In this document: positions 1 through 6,957 of the stretch, piece by piece | Position numbering within the stretch: the first letter of the stretch is position 1 | Layout of the letters: each line of letters starts with the position of its first letter | From: an uncultured Eubacteriales bacterium | Lineage (GTDB): Bacteria > Bacillota > Clostridia > Tissierellales > Peptoniphilaceae | Assembly: GCA_900539725.1 (NCBI GenBank) | Contig: UQDI01000023.1 | Location: 1 to 27,731 of the forward strand | DNA: 27,731 bases | Direction of reading: 5' to 3' | Made by a program: the position numbers and the translations under genes | Notes under the pieces: model-generated | The model's input: only the letters and a program-made list of their open reading frames with translations | What the model was told of the DNA's origin: nothing | The model's database searches: none

Positions 1-74
1 TTACAAGCCGTGTAATAAACGCGGTTATTTTGTCCGGGTTTGTGGGTGCATATCACTTTTTGTGTGCTTTTTTT

Positions 75-94
75 ATACTTAAGGCGTTAAGTAT
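75..94. promoter_or_regulatory. Inverted repeat upstream of the symporter
   Basis: The arms ATACTTAA and TTAAGTAT are perfect reverse complements around a GGCG centre. It lies about 105 bp before the symporter start. It could be a protein-binding palindrome or the weak end hairpin of an unseen upstream gene; no T-tract follows directly, so an operator is slightly favoured. Bases 1-74 show nothing else that I can support. Confidence 0.3.
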
Positions 95-149
95 AATAAT
101 TTCTTATGCTTGAGATAAATAATTACCATCACAGGATTGTTCTATTCCA

Positions 150-179
150 TTTACATGGTAAATAATTCTATGTTATAAT
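150..179 (+). promoter_or_regulatory. Candidate promoter of the symporter gene
   Basis: TTTACA (150-155) and TATAAT (174-179) are separated by 18 bp. Transcription would start near 186, at the edge of the AAAGGAGG ribosome site, which leaves a very short leader; the real start may therefore lie elsewhere. Confidence 0.45.
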
Positions 180-199
180 AAAGAAAAGGAGGAATTAAT

Positions 200-1591
200 A
201 TGATTAATATATATTTAGCATTTAAGCTAGAACCCATCGTCAAGGCGATCAACAGCGTTTTATGGTCAAAGTTTTTGATGTATGCGCTTTTAGCTTTAGG
301 TATATTCTACACTATATATCTAGGTTTTCCGCAGATCACTAAGCTTGGTCTTGCGTTTAAATACGCTTTCGGAGGACTATTTAAGAAGAAAGATAAAAAA
401 GAAGAAAAAGACGGAGAGGTTCATGTAAACTCGTTCCAAGCGCTTGCTACGGCGATTGCCGCTCAAGTTGGTACTGGTAACATCGGCGGTGTAGCTACTG
501 CTGTTGCATCTGGTGGACCGGGCGCGATTTTCTGGATGTGGGTTTCGGGTATACTTGGCATGTCAACTATATTTGCTGAGGCGGTTCTTGCTCAACTATA
601 TAAGGAAGAAAGAGACGGTGAGCCTGTCGGCGGACCATCTTACTACATTTCCAAGGGTCTTAATTCAAAGGTCTTGGCAAGTGTATTTTCAGTCGCTATA
701 ATTTTAGCTTTGGGCTTTGTCGGCAACATGGTTCAATCGAACTCCATATCCCTAGCAATGTCGAACGCTCTAAATGTTAATGCGCTTTATATCGGTATCG
801 GACTTGCGGTTCTTGTTGGCTTTGTCGTTATGGGTGGCGTCAAAAGAATCACGTCTATGGCAGAGCTTGTAGTGCCTTTCATGGCGCTTATCTACATCAT
901 CGGTTCATGCGCTATCCTTTATATATACAGGCATCACTTGGGACTAGTTTTCTCTGGCGTATTTAGGGAAGCCTTCTCAACTCAAGCTGTTATCGGCGGT
1001 ATGGCTGGTACTGTTATGAAGGAAGCGATTAAAAACGGTGTTGCGAGAGGACTTTTCTCGAACGAAGCTGGTATGGGCTCAACACCTCATGCTCACGCAA
1101 CTGCAAAGGTTAAAGACCCTTGTATACAAGGTTTTGTAGCGATGGCTGGCGTTATTGTTGACACTATCGTTATCTGCTCAATCACTGCGCTTATAGTTCT
1201 AGCAACTGACGCTCACATGTCGGGTGCAAAGGCTGTTGCCATCACTCAATATGCGTTCACAGCGGCTTTTGGTAAGGCTGGAACTATATTCCTAGCAGTA
1301 TCACTAATGTTCTTCGCCTTCACAACCATAGTCGGTTGGTACATGTTTGGCGAGATGAACATCCGCTACCTATTCAAAGGAAAAAAAGCCATCAACGTAT
1401 ATAGGGTGCTTGTACTTATATGTATCGTTGTTGGATCAAAATTTGGTAACGACATCATTTGGGATTTAGCCGATACATTCAACGGCTTCATGGTCATCCC
1501 GAACCTTATCGCTCTGTTCTTACTTGCGCCTCAAGTAAAAAAGGCGTACAAAAACTATTTGCGTAGAAAAGATATGGGCGAATTGGATTAA
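200..1591 (+). CDS. Sodium:alanine/glycine symporter (AGCS family)
   Basis: This is a secondary transporter of the cytoplasmic membrane that imports alanine, glycine or a similar small amino acid with sodium. The 463-aa length is normal for the family. The family signature is clear: GTGNIGGVATAVASGGPGA near residues 91-110, then FWMWVSGILGM, and the later NEAGMGSTPHAHATA stretch near 292-306. About ten or eleven hydrophobic segments can be counted. The ATG has a strong AAAGGAGG ribosome site 8 nt upstream. The gene is alone on the plus strand and ends at a strong hairpin terminator. The exact substrate cannot be read from the sequence; alanine is the family default. Confidence 0.93.
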   Translation: MINIYLAFKLEPIVKAINSVLWSKFLMYALLALGIFYTIYLGFPQITKLGLAFKYAFGGLFKKKDKKEEKDGEVHVNSFQALATAIAAQVGTGNIGGVATAVASGGPGAIFWMWVSGILGMSTIFAEAVLAQLYKEERDGEPVGGPSYYISKGLNSKVLASVFSVAIILALGFVGNMVQSNSISLAMSNALNVNALYIGIGLAVLVGFVVMGGVKRITSMAELVVPFMALIYIIGSCAILYIYRHHLGLVFSGVFREAFSTQAVIGGMAGTVMKEAIKNGVARGLFSNEAGMGSTPHAHATAKVKDPCIQGFVAMAGVIVDTIVICSITALIVLATDAHMSGAKAVAITQYAFTAAFGKAGTIFLAVSLMFFAFTTIVGWYMFGEMNIRYLFKGKKAINVYRVLVLICIVVGSKFGNDIIWDLADTFNGFMVIPNLIALFLLAPQVKKAYKNYLRRKDMGELD

Positions 1592-1606
1592 TTTTGTATA
1601 TTGAAA

Positions 1607-1636
1607 GGCTCTCACCATGAGGTGAGAGCCCTTTTT
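1607..1636 (+). terminator. Rho-independent terminator, probably bidirectional
   Basis: A perfect 10-bp stem (GGCTCTCACC / GGTGAGAGCC) with an ATGA loop is followed by CTTTTT. On the minus strand the same hairpin is followed by TTTCAATA, so it may also end the converging lipoprotein operon. Confidence 0.9.
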
Positions 1637-1667
1637 ACGTGTAAAGAGCTATAATATAATTATAAAA

Positions 1668-2333
1668 CTATTTGTCAAAATTTGCTTTTAGTAGAGCTTC
1701 GATGCTGTCGTAGCCAGATGGATCAAGCTCAGTCATCTTAGCAGTGTAGTCACCTTTTGAGTCGATGACAAGGACTTTATTTTCCTTATCAAGCTTGTAT
1801 TTAAAAGCAAAGATGCTGCTTAGGTAGTCTATGTCAAAGTAAAGAGTCTCACCCATGACCTTCGCTTCTTCAGGCGCGTGCTTTTTATAAGAAAAACTAT
1901 CAATGCCGTCGATGTCGCCTACAAATTTGTAACTGATATTGTAGCTTTCGTTGTAAGTAAAGGAAAACTCCATGCTTCCAGGGTAAACACCGTAGATGAT
2001 TTCGTTGTCGTTAAGTAGCTTTGAGTAGTCAGTCACTTGATCTAGCGCCTTGTCGTCAGCATATTCGCCACTCTTCCAGGCGCGAACCATGATCTTATTA
2101 ATGCCAGATACGTTAAATAGCCTTGCGTTAATATTCTCTACATAGCCGTAGTCCTCCCCGTCGATAGTCACAGCGTAGTCGATACAGTCAAATACATCTA
2201 CTCTTTCTTTACCTGTTTCTTCTTCTTTTTTCTCTTCGCCTATAGGCTTATTTGTAGGCTCCTCCTTGCTATTTCCTCCGCACGAGACCATAAACATGGA
2301 TAAAGCGAGTAAAATTAATAATATTTTCTTCAT
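1668..2333 (-). CDS. Lipoprotein with copper-amine-oxidase-like C-terminal module
   Basis: A secreted, lipid-anchored protein of 221 aa and unknown function. It starts with a short type II signal peptide ending in MVSC, with the lipidated cysteine at residue 18, followed by an acidic, lysine-rich low-complexity linker to about residue 43. Residues about 161-191 (GETLYFDIDYLSS, then DKENKVLVIDS) resemble the repeat found in copper amine oxidase N-terminal-like domains of Firmicutes cell-surface proteins; that assignment is by eye. The AGGAGG site is well placed before the ATG. It is the last gene of a three-gene unit with a PH-like protein and an XRE regulator; the gap to the gene upstream is 9 nt. 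Confidence 0.8.
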   Translation of the reverse strand: MKKILLILLALSMFMVSCGGNSKEEPTNKPIGEEKKEEETGKERVDVFDCIDYAVTIDGEDYGYVENINARLFNVSGINKIMVRAWKSGEYADDKALDQVTDYSKLLNDNEIIYGVYPGSMEFSFTYNESYNISYKFVGDIDGIDSFSYKKHAPEEAKVMGETLYFDIDYLSSIFAFKYKLDKENKVLVIDSKGDYTAKMTELDPSGYDSIEALLKANFDK

Positions 2334-2342
2334 ATAAACCTC

Positions 2343-2762
2343 CTAAACTAGTTTATTATAAGCCTTCTTTTGAAGATCATCAAGCCTTTCCTTGTTGCCC
2401 TTCGCCATTGTACCAGTAAAAGGCACCTCATAAAGCAGCTCAGCTCCTAGATGAACTAAAGTGATGTTTGCCTTGCTGCTTTTGTAATCCACAGTAAAAT
2501 TTTCAATCTCGTCCCAAGGCATCAAAACAAAATTTCCCTTCACAGAATTTGAAATTTCCTTCTCATATATACCCTTTTCACTAAAATACAATACAAAAGA
2601 CCTAGCACTGTCCATAGTATAATACAATTTACTCAAAAATAATTTTAATAAACCCTTTTTGAAGTCATTGCGTTTTAGTGCAAAAAGATAATTTTTATCA
2701 TCATTAAAATTTTCTTTGACCTTCTCAGCGATTTCACTCGCAGTATTCATTAAAAGACCCAC
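2343..2762 (-). CDS. Uncharacterised protein, possibly PH-like fold
   Basis: A 139-aa soluble protein. The central part (SFVLYFSEKGIYEKEI, then FVLMPWDEIENFTV) has the alternating beta pattern and the WDEI motif seen in bacterial PH-domain-like proteins that report on the cell envelope; I cannot assign a precise family. The start codon is GTG, with AGGAGG 7 nt upstream; the in-frame ATG four codons later lacks its own site. It is the middle gene of an operon: 11 nt behind the XRE regulator and 9 nt before the lipoprotein. Confidence 0.72.
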   Translation of the reverse strand: MGLLMNTASEIAEKVKENFNDDKNYLFALKRNDFKKGLLKLFLSKLYYTMDSARSFVLYFSEKGIYEKEISNSVKGNFVLMPWDEIENFTVDYKSSKANITLVHLGAELLYEVPFTGTMAKGNKERLDDLQKKAYNKLV

Positions 2763-2773
2763 GTCTATACCTC

Positions 2774-2977
2774 CTATTTAAAAATAAATACTTCCTTGAT
2801 ATCCTTGCCTAAGACCTTGCAGATCTTGTAGGCAGTCTCAAGACTTGGACTGATAGTTCCCGCCTCATACGCCATGATCGATCTTCTCTTTAAGTCCACC
2901 GCCTTGGCAAGCCTATGCTGCGAAAGGCCTTGCTCCTTTCTAAATTCAGCGATTCTGTTTTCGATTACAACGTCCAA
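2774..2977 (-). CDS. XRE-family transcriptional regulator (Cro/CI-type HTH)
   Basis: A 67-aa protein that is essentially a single helix-turn-helix domain: RIAEFRKEQGLSQHRLAKAV, then RRSIMAYEAGTISPSLETA and KICKVLGKDIKEVF. The family binds DNA as a dimer. The start codon is TTG, preceded by AAGGGGTGAT. Two identical 16-bp direct repeats overlap and follow the -10 element of its own promoter, which suggests autoregulation of the XRE / PH-like / lipoprotein operon. It is short even for this family and has no sensing domain, so it may respond to a partner such as the next gene product. Confidence 0.87.
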   Translation of the reverse strand: MDVVIENRIAEFRKEQGLSQHRLAKAVDLKRRSIMAYEAGTISPSLETAYKICKVLGKDIKEVFIFK

Positions 2978-2999
2978 ACTATCACCCCTTATAATTATG

Positions 3000-3038
3000 G
3001 TTACATTTATAGTACTAAATATGTTACATTTATAGTAC
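3000..3038. promoter_or_regulatory. Two 16-bp direct repeats, probable XRE operator
   Basis: GTTACATTTATAGTAC occurs identically at 3000-3015 and 3023-3038, a period of 23 bp. The right copy overlaps the -10 element of the regulator promoter and the left copy lies in the transcribed leader. This placement suits an autorepressor. Confidence 0.7.
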
Positions 3039-3060
3039 CATAGTCATGGATCTTTGTCAA
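3032..3060 (-). promoter_or_regulatory. Promoter of the XRE / PH-like / lipoprotein operon
   Basis: On the minus strand TTGACA (3060-3055) is followed after 17 bp by TACTAT (3037-3032). Transcription would start near 3025, about 48 bp before the TTG start codon. Confidence 0.75.
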
Positions 3061-3075
3061 TAGTTTTTTGCAAAA

Positions 3076-3107
3076 AAGAAAAAGTGACCTAGAATAAACT
3101 AAGTCAC
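3076..3107 (-). terminator. Terminator after GNAT gene (repeat copy A)
   Basis: Stem GTGACTTAG / CTAGGTCAC (9 pairs including one G-U on the minus strand) with a 6-nt loop, followed by TTTTTCTTTTTT. The same hairpin recurs at 4572, 5602 and 6811. Here the flank at 3108-3137 also holds one degenerate unit (AATGTACGAT) of the 21-bp repeat described further on. Confidence 0.82.
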
Positions 3108-3142
3108 CGTGATTATGGTATTGAATGTACGATTTTTATTTT

Positions 3143-3664
3143 TTATTTAAAGCTAATTAATTCTTCTTCTTTTAATTCATAAACAACTGTAGATTGCAGC
3201 TTTCCAAGCTGATTCGTCCACGAGTCATATTCAATACGAATTTTCTTAAAGCCAAGCTTTTCATAGACGTGCTGAGCTCTTTTATTATTTAAATTTGTCG
3301 TTAGGAATATGGTCTTCGCACCCATTTTGAAGAGCTCTTCTATAAACAAAGTAAGTATAACTCGTCCAAGGCCCTTCTCTTGATAAGTGCTATCGCATAT
3401 CTTTATACCTATCTCGCATCTATCATCATCAGAAAATTCATAATTCATCTCGCCAATGGCCTTGCCTTTGTACTCAATCATCAGTACTCTGTGAAGATCA
3501 GTGTAATTTTTGATCTGCTCTTTGATTCTCTCTTCATTAGTGTTCACTCCGTTTGGGAAGCCCGCATGATCCATGACAGAGCCGTCATTCCACCAAGATG
3601 CAAGCTGAGCCGCATCAGACTCTTCTGCGTTTCTAATTAATATGTCTTTGTAAATTATCTTCAT
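3143..3664 (-). CDS. GNAT-family N-acetyltransferase (RimJ/RimL-like)
   Basis: A 173-aa acetyl-CoA-dependent acyltransferase. The fold is seen from beta strand 1 (ILIRNAEESDA) through the acetyl-CoA loop YQEKGLGRVILTLFIEEL near residues 93-110, and the C-terminal NKRAQHVYEKLGFKKIRIEY motif. The substrate is not known; relatives acetylate ribosomal proteins, aminoglycosides or small amines. Its AGGAG ribosome site overlaps the TAG stop of the amidohydrolase gene upstream, so the two are probably translationally coupled. Confidence 0.88.
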   Translation of the reverse strand: MKIIYKDILIRNAEESDAAQLASWWNDGSVMDHAGFPNGVNTNEERIKEQIKNYTDLHRVLMIEYKGKAIGEMNYEFSDDDRCEIGIKICDSTYQEKGLGRVILTLFIEELFKMGAKTIFLTTNLNNKRAQHVYEKLGFKKIRIEYDSWTNQLGKLQSTVVYELKEEELISFK

Positions 3665-3672
3665 AAGTACTC

Positions 3673-4515
3673 CTATATCTCTATATTTAATATTTTACAT
3701 ATATTTTTATATGCAATCTTCTCCATATCCTCATCAGAGAAATTCATTTCATCCAATATATTGCAGTATCTTTCGTAGACATCCTCTGCCTTTGTGTTAT
3801 AAACTTGTGGAAAGTCAGTTCCAAAGATAAGCCTATCGGCACCGAATGCTTTTAATATACGTTCTGTCATGTCTCTACCATATATTTCATATAGCTTTGG
3901 CAATATATATGAAATGTCCACGTAAGTAAGCGCGCTTAAAGCGTCTTGCCACTTCATTCCACCAAGATGTGAGGCTATAAAAGTTATGTCAGGAAATATC
4001 TGTATCATCTTGTTTATTCTATCTGGAGCGCAGTCGTCGTGAAAGCCGACCATGGTCGGATTTGAGTGCACCATAACTGGAATTTTAAGCTCAGCTGCTT
4101 TACGAAGTACGGGTACCATCCTTAAATCATCGAATGGAATGTTTAAATTGTTCGGATGAATTTTAAGACCCGAAAGTCCATTCTCTTTAATCGCAATTTC
4201 TAAATGATTTGGTGCGACGTCTAAAATGTATGCTCCGTTATTTTGAATATCAGCAAAGGCTAAGAACAAGCCATTAGACTGCTTTACTTGTGATGCAAGC
4301 CAATTGTTATTCGTAACAGTTTCTTGATACATGTATGTATCGTTTGTTGGCTGCAAGATATATTTCTTAACGTTGTATTCTTTAGCAATTTGCTTAAAAT
4401 AACTCTTATTTGAATATGTCCAGCAGCTATCCTTGTCATCTTTAAAAAATTCTCTAAAATCTTTTGTAACAAGATGAGCATGTGCATCAATTTTCGGAAT
4501 CTCTTTCCACTTCAT
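3673..4515 (-). CDS. Amidohydrolase-family TIM-barrel metal-dependent hydrolase
   Basis: A 280-aa cytoplasmic enzyme of the amidohydrolase-2 type. The N-terminal metal motif HAH is in KIDAHAHLV (residues 9-17). Further ligand positions are visible in VMVHSNP, FIASHLGGMKW and LIFGTDFPQ, the last holding the usual aspartate. Such enzymes hydrolyse or decarboxylate small organic substrates; the particular reaction cannot be told. The start ATG has GAGGTGAT upstream. First gene of a two-gene unit with the GNAT gene, read from the repeat-borne promoter at 4538-4566. Confidence 0.86.
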   Translation of the reverse strand: MKWKEIPKIDAHAHLVTKDFREFFKDDKDSCWTYSNKSYFKQIAKEYNVKKYILQPTNDTYMYQETVTNNNWLASQVKQSNGLFLAFADIQNNGAYILDVAPNHLEIAIKENGLSGLKIHPNNLNIPFDDLRMVPVLRKAAELKIPVMVHSNPTMVGFHDDCAPDRINKMIQIFPDITFIASHLGGMKWQDALSALTYVDISYILPKLYEIYGRDMTERILKAFGADRLIFGTDFPQVYNTKAEDVYERYCNILDEMNFSDEDMEKIAYKNICKILNIEI

Positions 4516-4537
4516 ATTATCACCTCTATATAATTCA

Positions 4538-4566
4538 ATAATACCACGAAGGCGGCTAAAAGTAAA
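4538..4566 (-). promoter_or_regulatory. Repeat-borne promoter of the amidohydrolase operon
   Basis: On the minus strand TTTACT (4566-4561), 17 bp, then TATTAT (4543-4538), with TGG directly before it giving an extended -10. The same hexamers and spacing recur at 5568-5596 and 6776-6804. Confidence 0.65.
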
Positions 4567-4595
4567 GAAAAGTGACGAAGAATGAACTAAGTCAC
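4564..4595 (-). terminator. Terminator hairpin in repeat copy B
   Basis: The stem GTGAC / GTCAC (5 bp) is weaker than in the other copies because the inner bases no longer pair; TTTTCTTTACTTTT follows. It would end the 4699-5526 gene. Confidence 0.55.
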
Positions 4596-4698
4596 TGTGA
4601 TTATGGTTTTGAGTTATTCGAAATTTTCGAATAAGTGAACCTATTTCGGAAAAATGCCATTATGGCAATAATTCTAAATAGTATTTATTTTTGTTCAT

Positions 4699-5526
4699 TT
4701 ATATCCTTTCTCTATACTCCTTCAAATTATTCTTCATAAGTCTCTCCCACTCATTAAGAACATCTACTAAGCTATCCACGTCCATCTCTTTTTCAAGCAC
4801 GAGGCTATCTTTGCCTTTTTTGATTACGCCTATGTATTCTCTTTGAAGTCTTATTGTTCTCTTCATAAGTTTATCCTCTTCAATAAGTATAAACATAGTC
4901 ACTAAATCAAGTAAAGCCGCTCTAAACAGCGTATTCATTGACTCTCTAAGCTCTTCTTTAGTGATCTCGCGTTTTGAAAAATTGATTATATCCTTTTTAA
5001 GCGCGCCAAGATTTTCTATAGACTTCAATAGTGGCTCCTCCATATCAACGTCCTCAGCATCGCATTTTTCAAGATGTGCAAGCTGCGTCACTTCATCAAG
5101 CCTTTCCTTAAGCTCCTCTGCCGTCCAATTAAATTCGTCCGGCTCGTCACTATCATCATATTTATTATTTATAAATCTAAATCTATTGTCCTTGTAATCT
5201 TTAAAATTTATCGTATGCTTATTGCCTGGGGCAATATTAACACCGAGCATATAGCTTTTATCTGACGCTTCTAATATTTTCAAAACATCTACTTTATCGT
5301 AGTTCTCTTCAATAAATTCATAACCAAGAGCATTTAGATAAATATCAAAGATCTCTTTTGACTGCAGCATAGGACCTGCCAAGTAAGAAGCTCCATCTTT
5401 TAATAATAGGTATGGTAAATAAATCGCATTCGCAATTACGAAATCTTCTGTGTCAATTCCTTCTGAATACAAAAGATTTGCTAATCCCGCATAAGAGCAT
5501 GACGAATTAAAATACATATATTTCAT
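4699..5526 (-). CDS. Hypothetical protein, N-terminus BtrH/peptidase-like
   Basis: A 275-aa protein that I do not recognise with certainty. The first 80 residues (SSCSYAGLANLLYSEGI near 8-24, then YLPYLLLKDGASYLAGP) recall the N-terminal domain of butirosin-biosynthesis-H-like proteins, where a cysteine in this position acts in peptide or thioester chemistry; C10 would be that residue. The second half is alpha-helical and highly charged, without membrane segments. The start ATG follows AAAGGAGAT. It is a single-gene unit with the repeated promoter at 5568-5596 in front and repeat copy B behind. The function assignment is only a resemblance by eye. Confidence 0.62.
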   Translation of the reverse strand: MKYMYFNSSCSYAGLANLLYSEGIDTEDFVIANAIYLPYLLLKDGASYLAGPMLQSKEIFDIYLNALGYEFIEENYDKVDVLKILEASDKSYMLGVNIAPGNKHTINFKDYKDNRFRFINNKYDDSDEPDEFNWTAEELKERLDEVTQLAHLEKCDAEDVDMEEPLLKSIENLGALKKDIINFSKREITKEELRESMNTLFRAALLDLVTMFILIEEDKLMKRTIRLQREYIGVIKKGKDSLVLEKEMDVDSLVDVLNEWERLMKNNLKEYRERI

Positions 5527-5567
5527 ATACTATCTCCTTTCATTCCAATATCTTCTGTCTACATTAA

Positions 5568-5596
5568 ATAATACCACGAAGGCGGCTAAAAGTAAA
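5568..5596 (-). promoter_or_regulatory. Repeat-borne promoter (copy C) of the 275-aa gene
   Basis: TTTACT (5596-5591), 17 bp, TATTAT (5573-5568), preceded by TGG, on the minus strand. Bases 5567-5596 are nearly identical to 4537-4566. Confidence 0.65.
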
Positions 5597-5625
5597 GAAA
5601 AGTGACTTAGAACTAACTAAGTCAC
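5591..5625 (-). terminator. Terminator after the Fic gene (repeat copy C)
   Basis: Perfect 9-bp stem GTGACTTAG / CTAAGTCAC with a 6-nt loop, followed on the minus strand by TTTTCTTTACTTTT. The -35 hexamer of the next promoter lies inside this T-rich tail. Confidence 0.85.
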
Positions 5626-5635
5626 CACATAGTAT

Positions 5636-6748
5636 TTATATTTTAAAACGATATTTACCTTTGCCATGACCTTTTACTGATTCTAATAGACCCATCTCAT
5701 ACATAGTCTTAATTAGCTCTGATGCCCTGCTTGCCTTTAGACCAGTATTCTTCTCTACAAGTGATCGGCCAAATATTTCGCCATCATCCAAAGCGTTATA
5801 TAATTTAATTATATGATTCTTTAGATTCTTACCTATTTCATAATCAATGTCCGATAATTTTGCTTCAATGTCCGATTTTTCATCTTTAATGTCCGATTTT
5901 TTGTTGTCAATGTCCGATTTTTCATTGTCTAAAAACTTTCCGCTGATATGCATAGCTCTATTGCTAAGTACATTCTTTTCATCCAGTAATAAATTCCTCA
6001 AAAACATTTCTAAATACTCTGTTGTTTCATGAATACCACGAGTCAAATCGTTATAATTAGCCCTAACTAGTGCATTTCTAAAGTACCATGCGTTTTCTGC
6101 GAAGATATCATTTGTAACGTCAAATCCCAAAGTTCTTAAATACTTAATAAAAAATACCGCCGTAGTCCTTGTATTGCCTTCAGCAAATATATGTATCTGC
6201 CAAAGTCTTGATACAAAAACTGCTAAGTGATGGATGATCTCTTGCATATCTAAGCCTTTATAGCTAAACTTCTTCTCACTTTCTAGGTCATAGTTAAGCG
6301 TTGCCTCAAGCTCTGATGCACTGCCATAAATAACCGTTTTACCTTCAAGTACCCACTCTTTTTTGCTTATATTGTATTTTCTAATCTGCCCTGCGTGCTC
6401 ATATATCTCAGAAAATAATTTCTTGTGTATAGACATATACTCATTAGCAGTAAATGAAAAAGCATTCTCTGAAAGCAGCTTAGCTATGCGCATAGATACC
6501 TTGTCAGCTTCCTCCGTCCTGTCGCCCTCTGTGCTTGGACTTTCTTCATAGTATGAGTTAATAAGCTCATGAGCCTGGTCAATGTCTATCTCGCCCTCAA
6601 TATTTTTTATGGCAGTTTCAATCAAATACTTTGATGTTTTTAAGCCATCAACCGCTTGCAAACCAATCGCTGTCTGCCAAGCGTATCCTTTTTCGCTCTT
6701 ATTCACCTCAGTGAGTTTTATATATTCTTTATATGGATCATTATTCAT
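5636..6748 (-). CDS. Fic-domain protein (AMPylase-type) with HTH-like C-terminus
   Basis: A 370-aa Fic protein, a family that mostly transfers AMP to target proteins. The core motif is HIFAEGNTR at residues 186-194, the HxFxxGN(x)R pattern with T193 where many members have G or K; the family's second arginine is not at the usual place. Upstream, S70-P-S-T-E74-G75 fits the [S/T]xxxE[G/N] inhibitory motif, so the protein probably restrains itself. Residues about 277-301 hold four heptads ending in KSDI or LSDI, encoded by 21-bp DNA repeats. A winged-helix-like C-terminus follows (SRASELIKTMYEMGLLESV). The start ATG is behind AAAAAGGAGC. A single-gene unit between repeat copies C and D. Confidence 0.9.
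   Translation of the reverse strand: MNNDPYKEYIKLTEVNKSEKGYAWQTAIGLQAVDGLKTSKYLIETAIKNIEGEIDIDQAHELINSYYEESPSTEGDRTEEADKVSMRIAKLLSENAFSFTANEYMSIHKKLFSEIYEHAGQIRKYNISKKEWVLEGKTVIYGSASELEATLNYDLESEKKFSYKGLDMQEIIHHLAVFVSRLWQIHIFAEGNTRTTAVFFIKYLRTLGFDVTNDIFAENAWYFRNALVRANYNDLTRGIHETTEYLEMFLRNLLLDEKNVLSNRAMHISGKFLDNEKSDIDNKKSDIKDEKSDIEAKLSDIDYEIGKNLKNHIIKLYNALDDGEIFGRSLVEKNTGLKASRASELIKTMYEMGLLESVKGHGKGKYRFKI
5846..5918. repeat. Four in-frame 21-bp tandem repeats in the Fic gene
   Basis: AATGTCCGAT recurs at 5846, 5867, 5888 and 5909, an exact 21-bp period, giving a seven-residue unit in the protein. Three more units with the same period are at 6851, 6872 and 6893 in non-coding DNA. Confidence 0.93.
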
Positions 6749-6775
6749 ATAAACAGCTCCTTTTTCTCTAACTTA

Positions 6776-6804
6776 ATAATATCACGAAACGCGCTTAAAG
6801 TAAA
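6776..6804 (-). promoter_or_regulatory. Repeat-borne promoter (copy D) of the Fic gene
   Basis: TTTACT (6804-6799), 17 bp, TATTAT (6781-6776), preceded by TGA (extended -10), on the minus strand. The spacer sequence has diverged from copies B and C but its length is kept. Confidence 0.63.
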
Positions 6805-6834
6805 GAAAAAGTGACCTAGAATTAACTAAGTCAC
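6799..6834 (-). terminator. Terminator after the glycosylase gene (copy D)
   Basis: Stem GTGACTTAG / CTAGGTCAC (one G-U pair) with a 6-nt loop, then TTTTTCTTTACT on the minus strand. Confidence 0.82.
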
Positions 6835-6957
6835 CGTGATTATGGTTTTGAATGTCCGATTTTTTGTCGTCAATGTCCGATTTCTCATCTCCAATGTCCG
6901 ATTTTCTATTTCAGAAAAATGCCATTATGGAAGTATTTCTAAATAGCTTTTTTAAAA

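Larger units (their letters stand above)
4537..4681. repeat. Intergenic terminator-promoter repeat, copy B (full length)
   Basis: This element has four parts. On the minus strand they run from a conserved 41-bp tail (4641-4681, matching 6906-6946 at about 37 of 41 positions), through a near-perfect 21-bp palindrome at 4614-4634 with TTATTCGAAA arms, to the GTCAC/GTGAC hairpin and then a promoter. Copies A (3076-3137), C (5567-5625) and D (6775-6946) share parts of it. No open reading frame or terminal inverted repeats are evident. Confidence 0.75.
6775..6946. repeat. Intergenic terminator-promoter repeat, copy D
   Basis: Same layout as copy B, but the central palindrome is replaced by three 21-bp units (AATGTCCGAT at 6851, 6872 and 6893). 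Read on the minus strand in the Fic-like phase these units would encode KSDI heptads, but an in-frame TGA lies just upstream and there is no start codon, so they are not part of a gene. Confidence 0.78.

Noticed and set aside
3..113. Open frame on the plus strand with hydrophobic residues ending at TGA 111
   Set aside because: Possible end of a membrane protein, but only 36 codons in T-rich DNA and interrupted by an inverted repeat; chance is as likely.
5846..6902. 21-bp-spaced repeats considered as a CRISPR array
   Set aside because: Units are only about 10 conserved bases with 11-bp gaps, in frame within a coding gene, and no cas genes are present.
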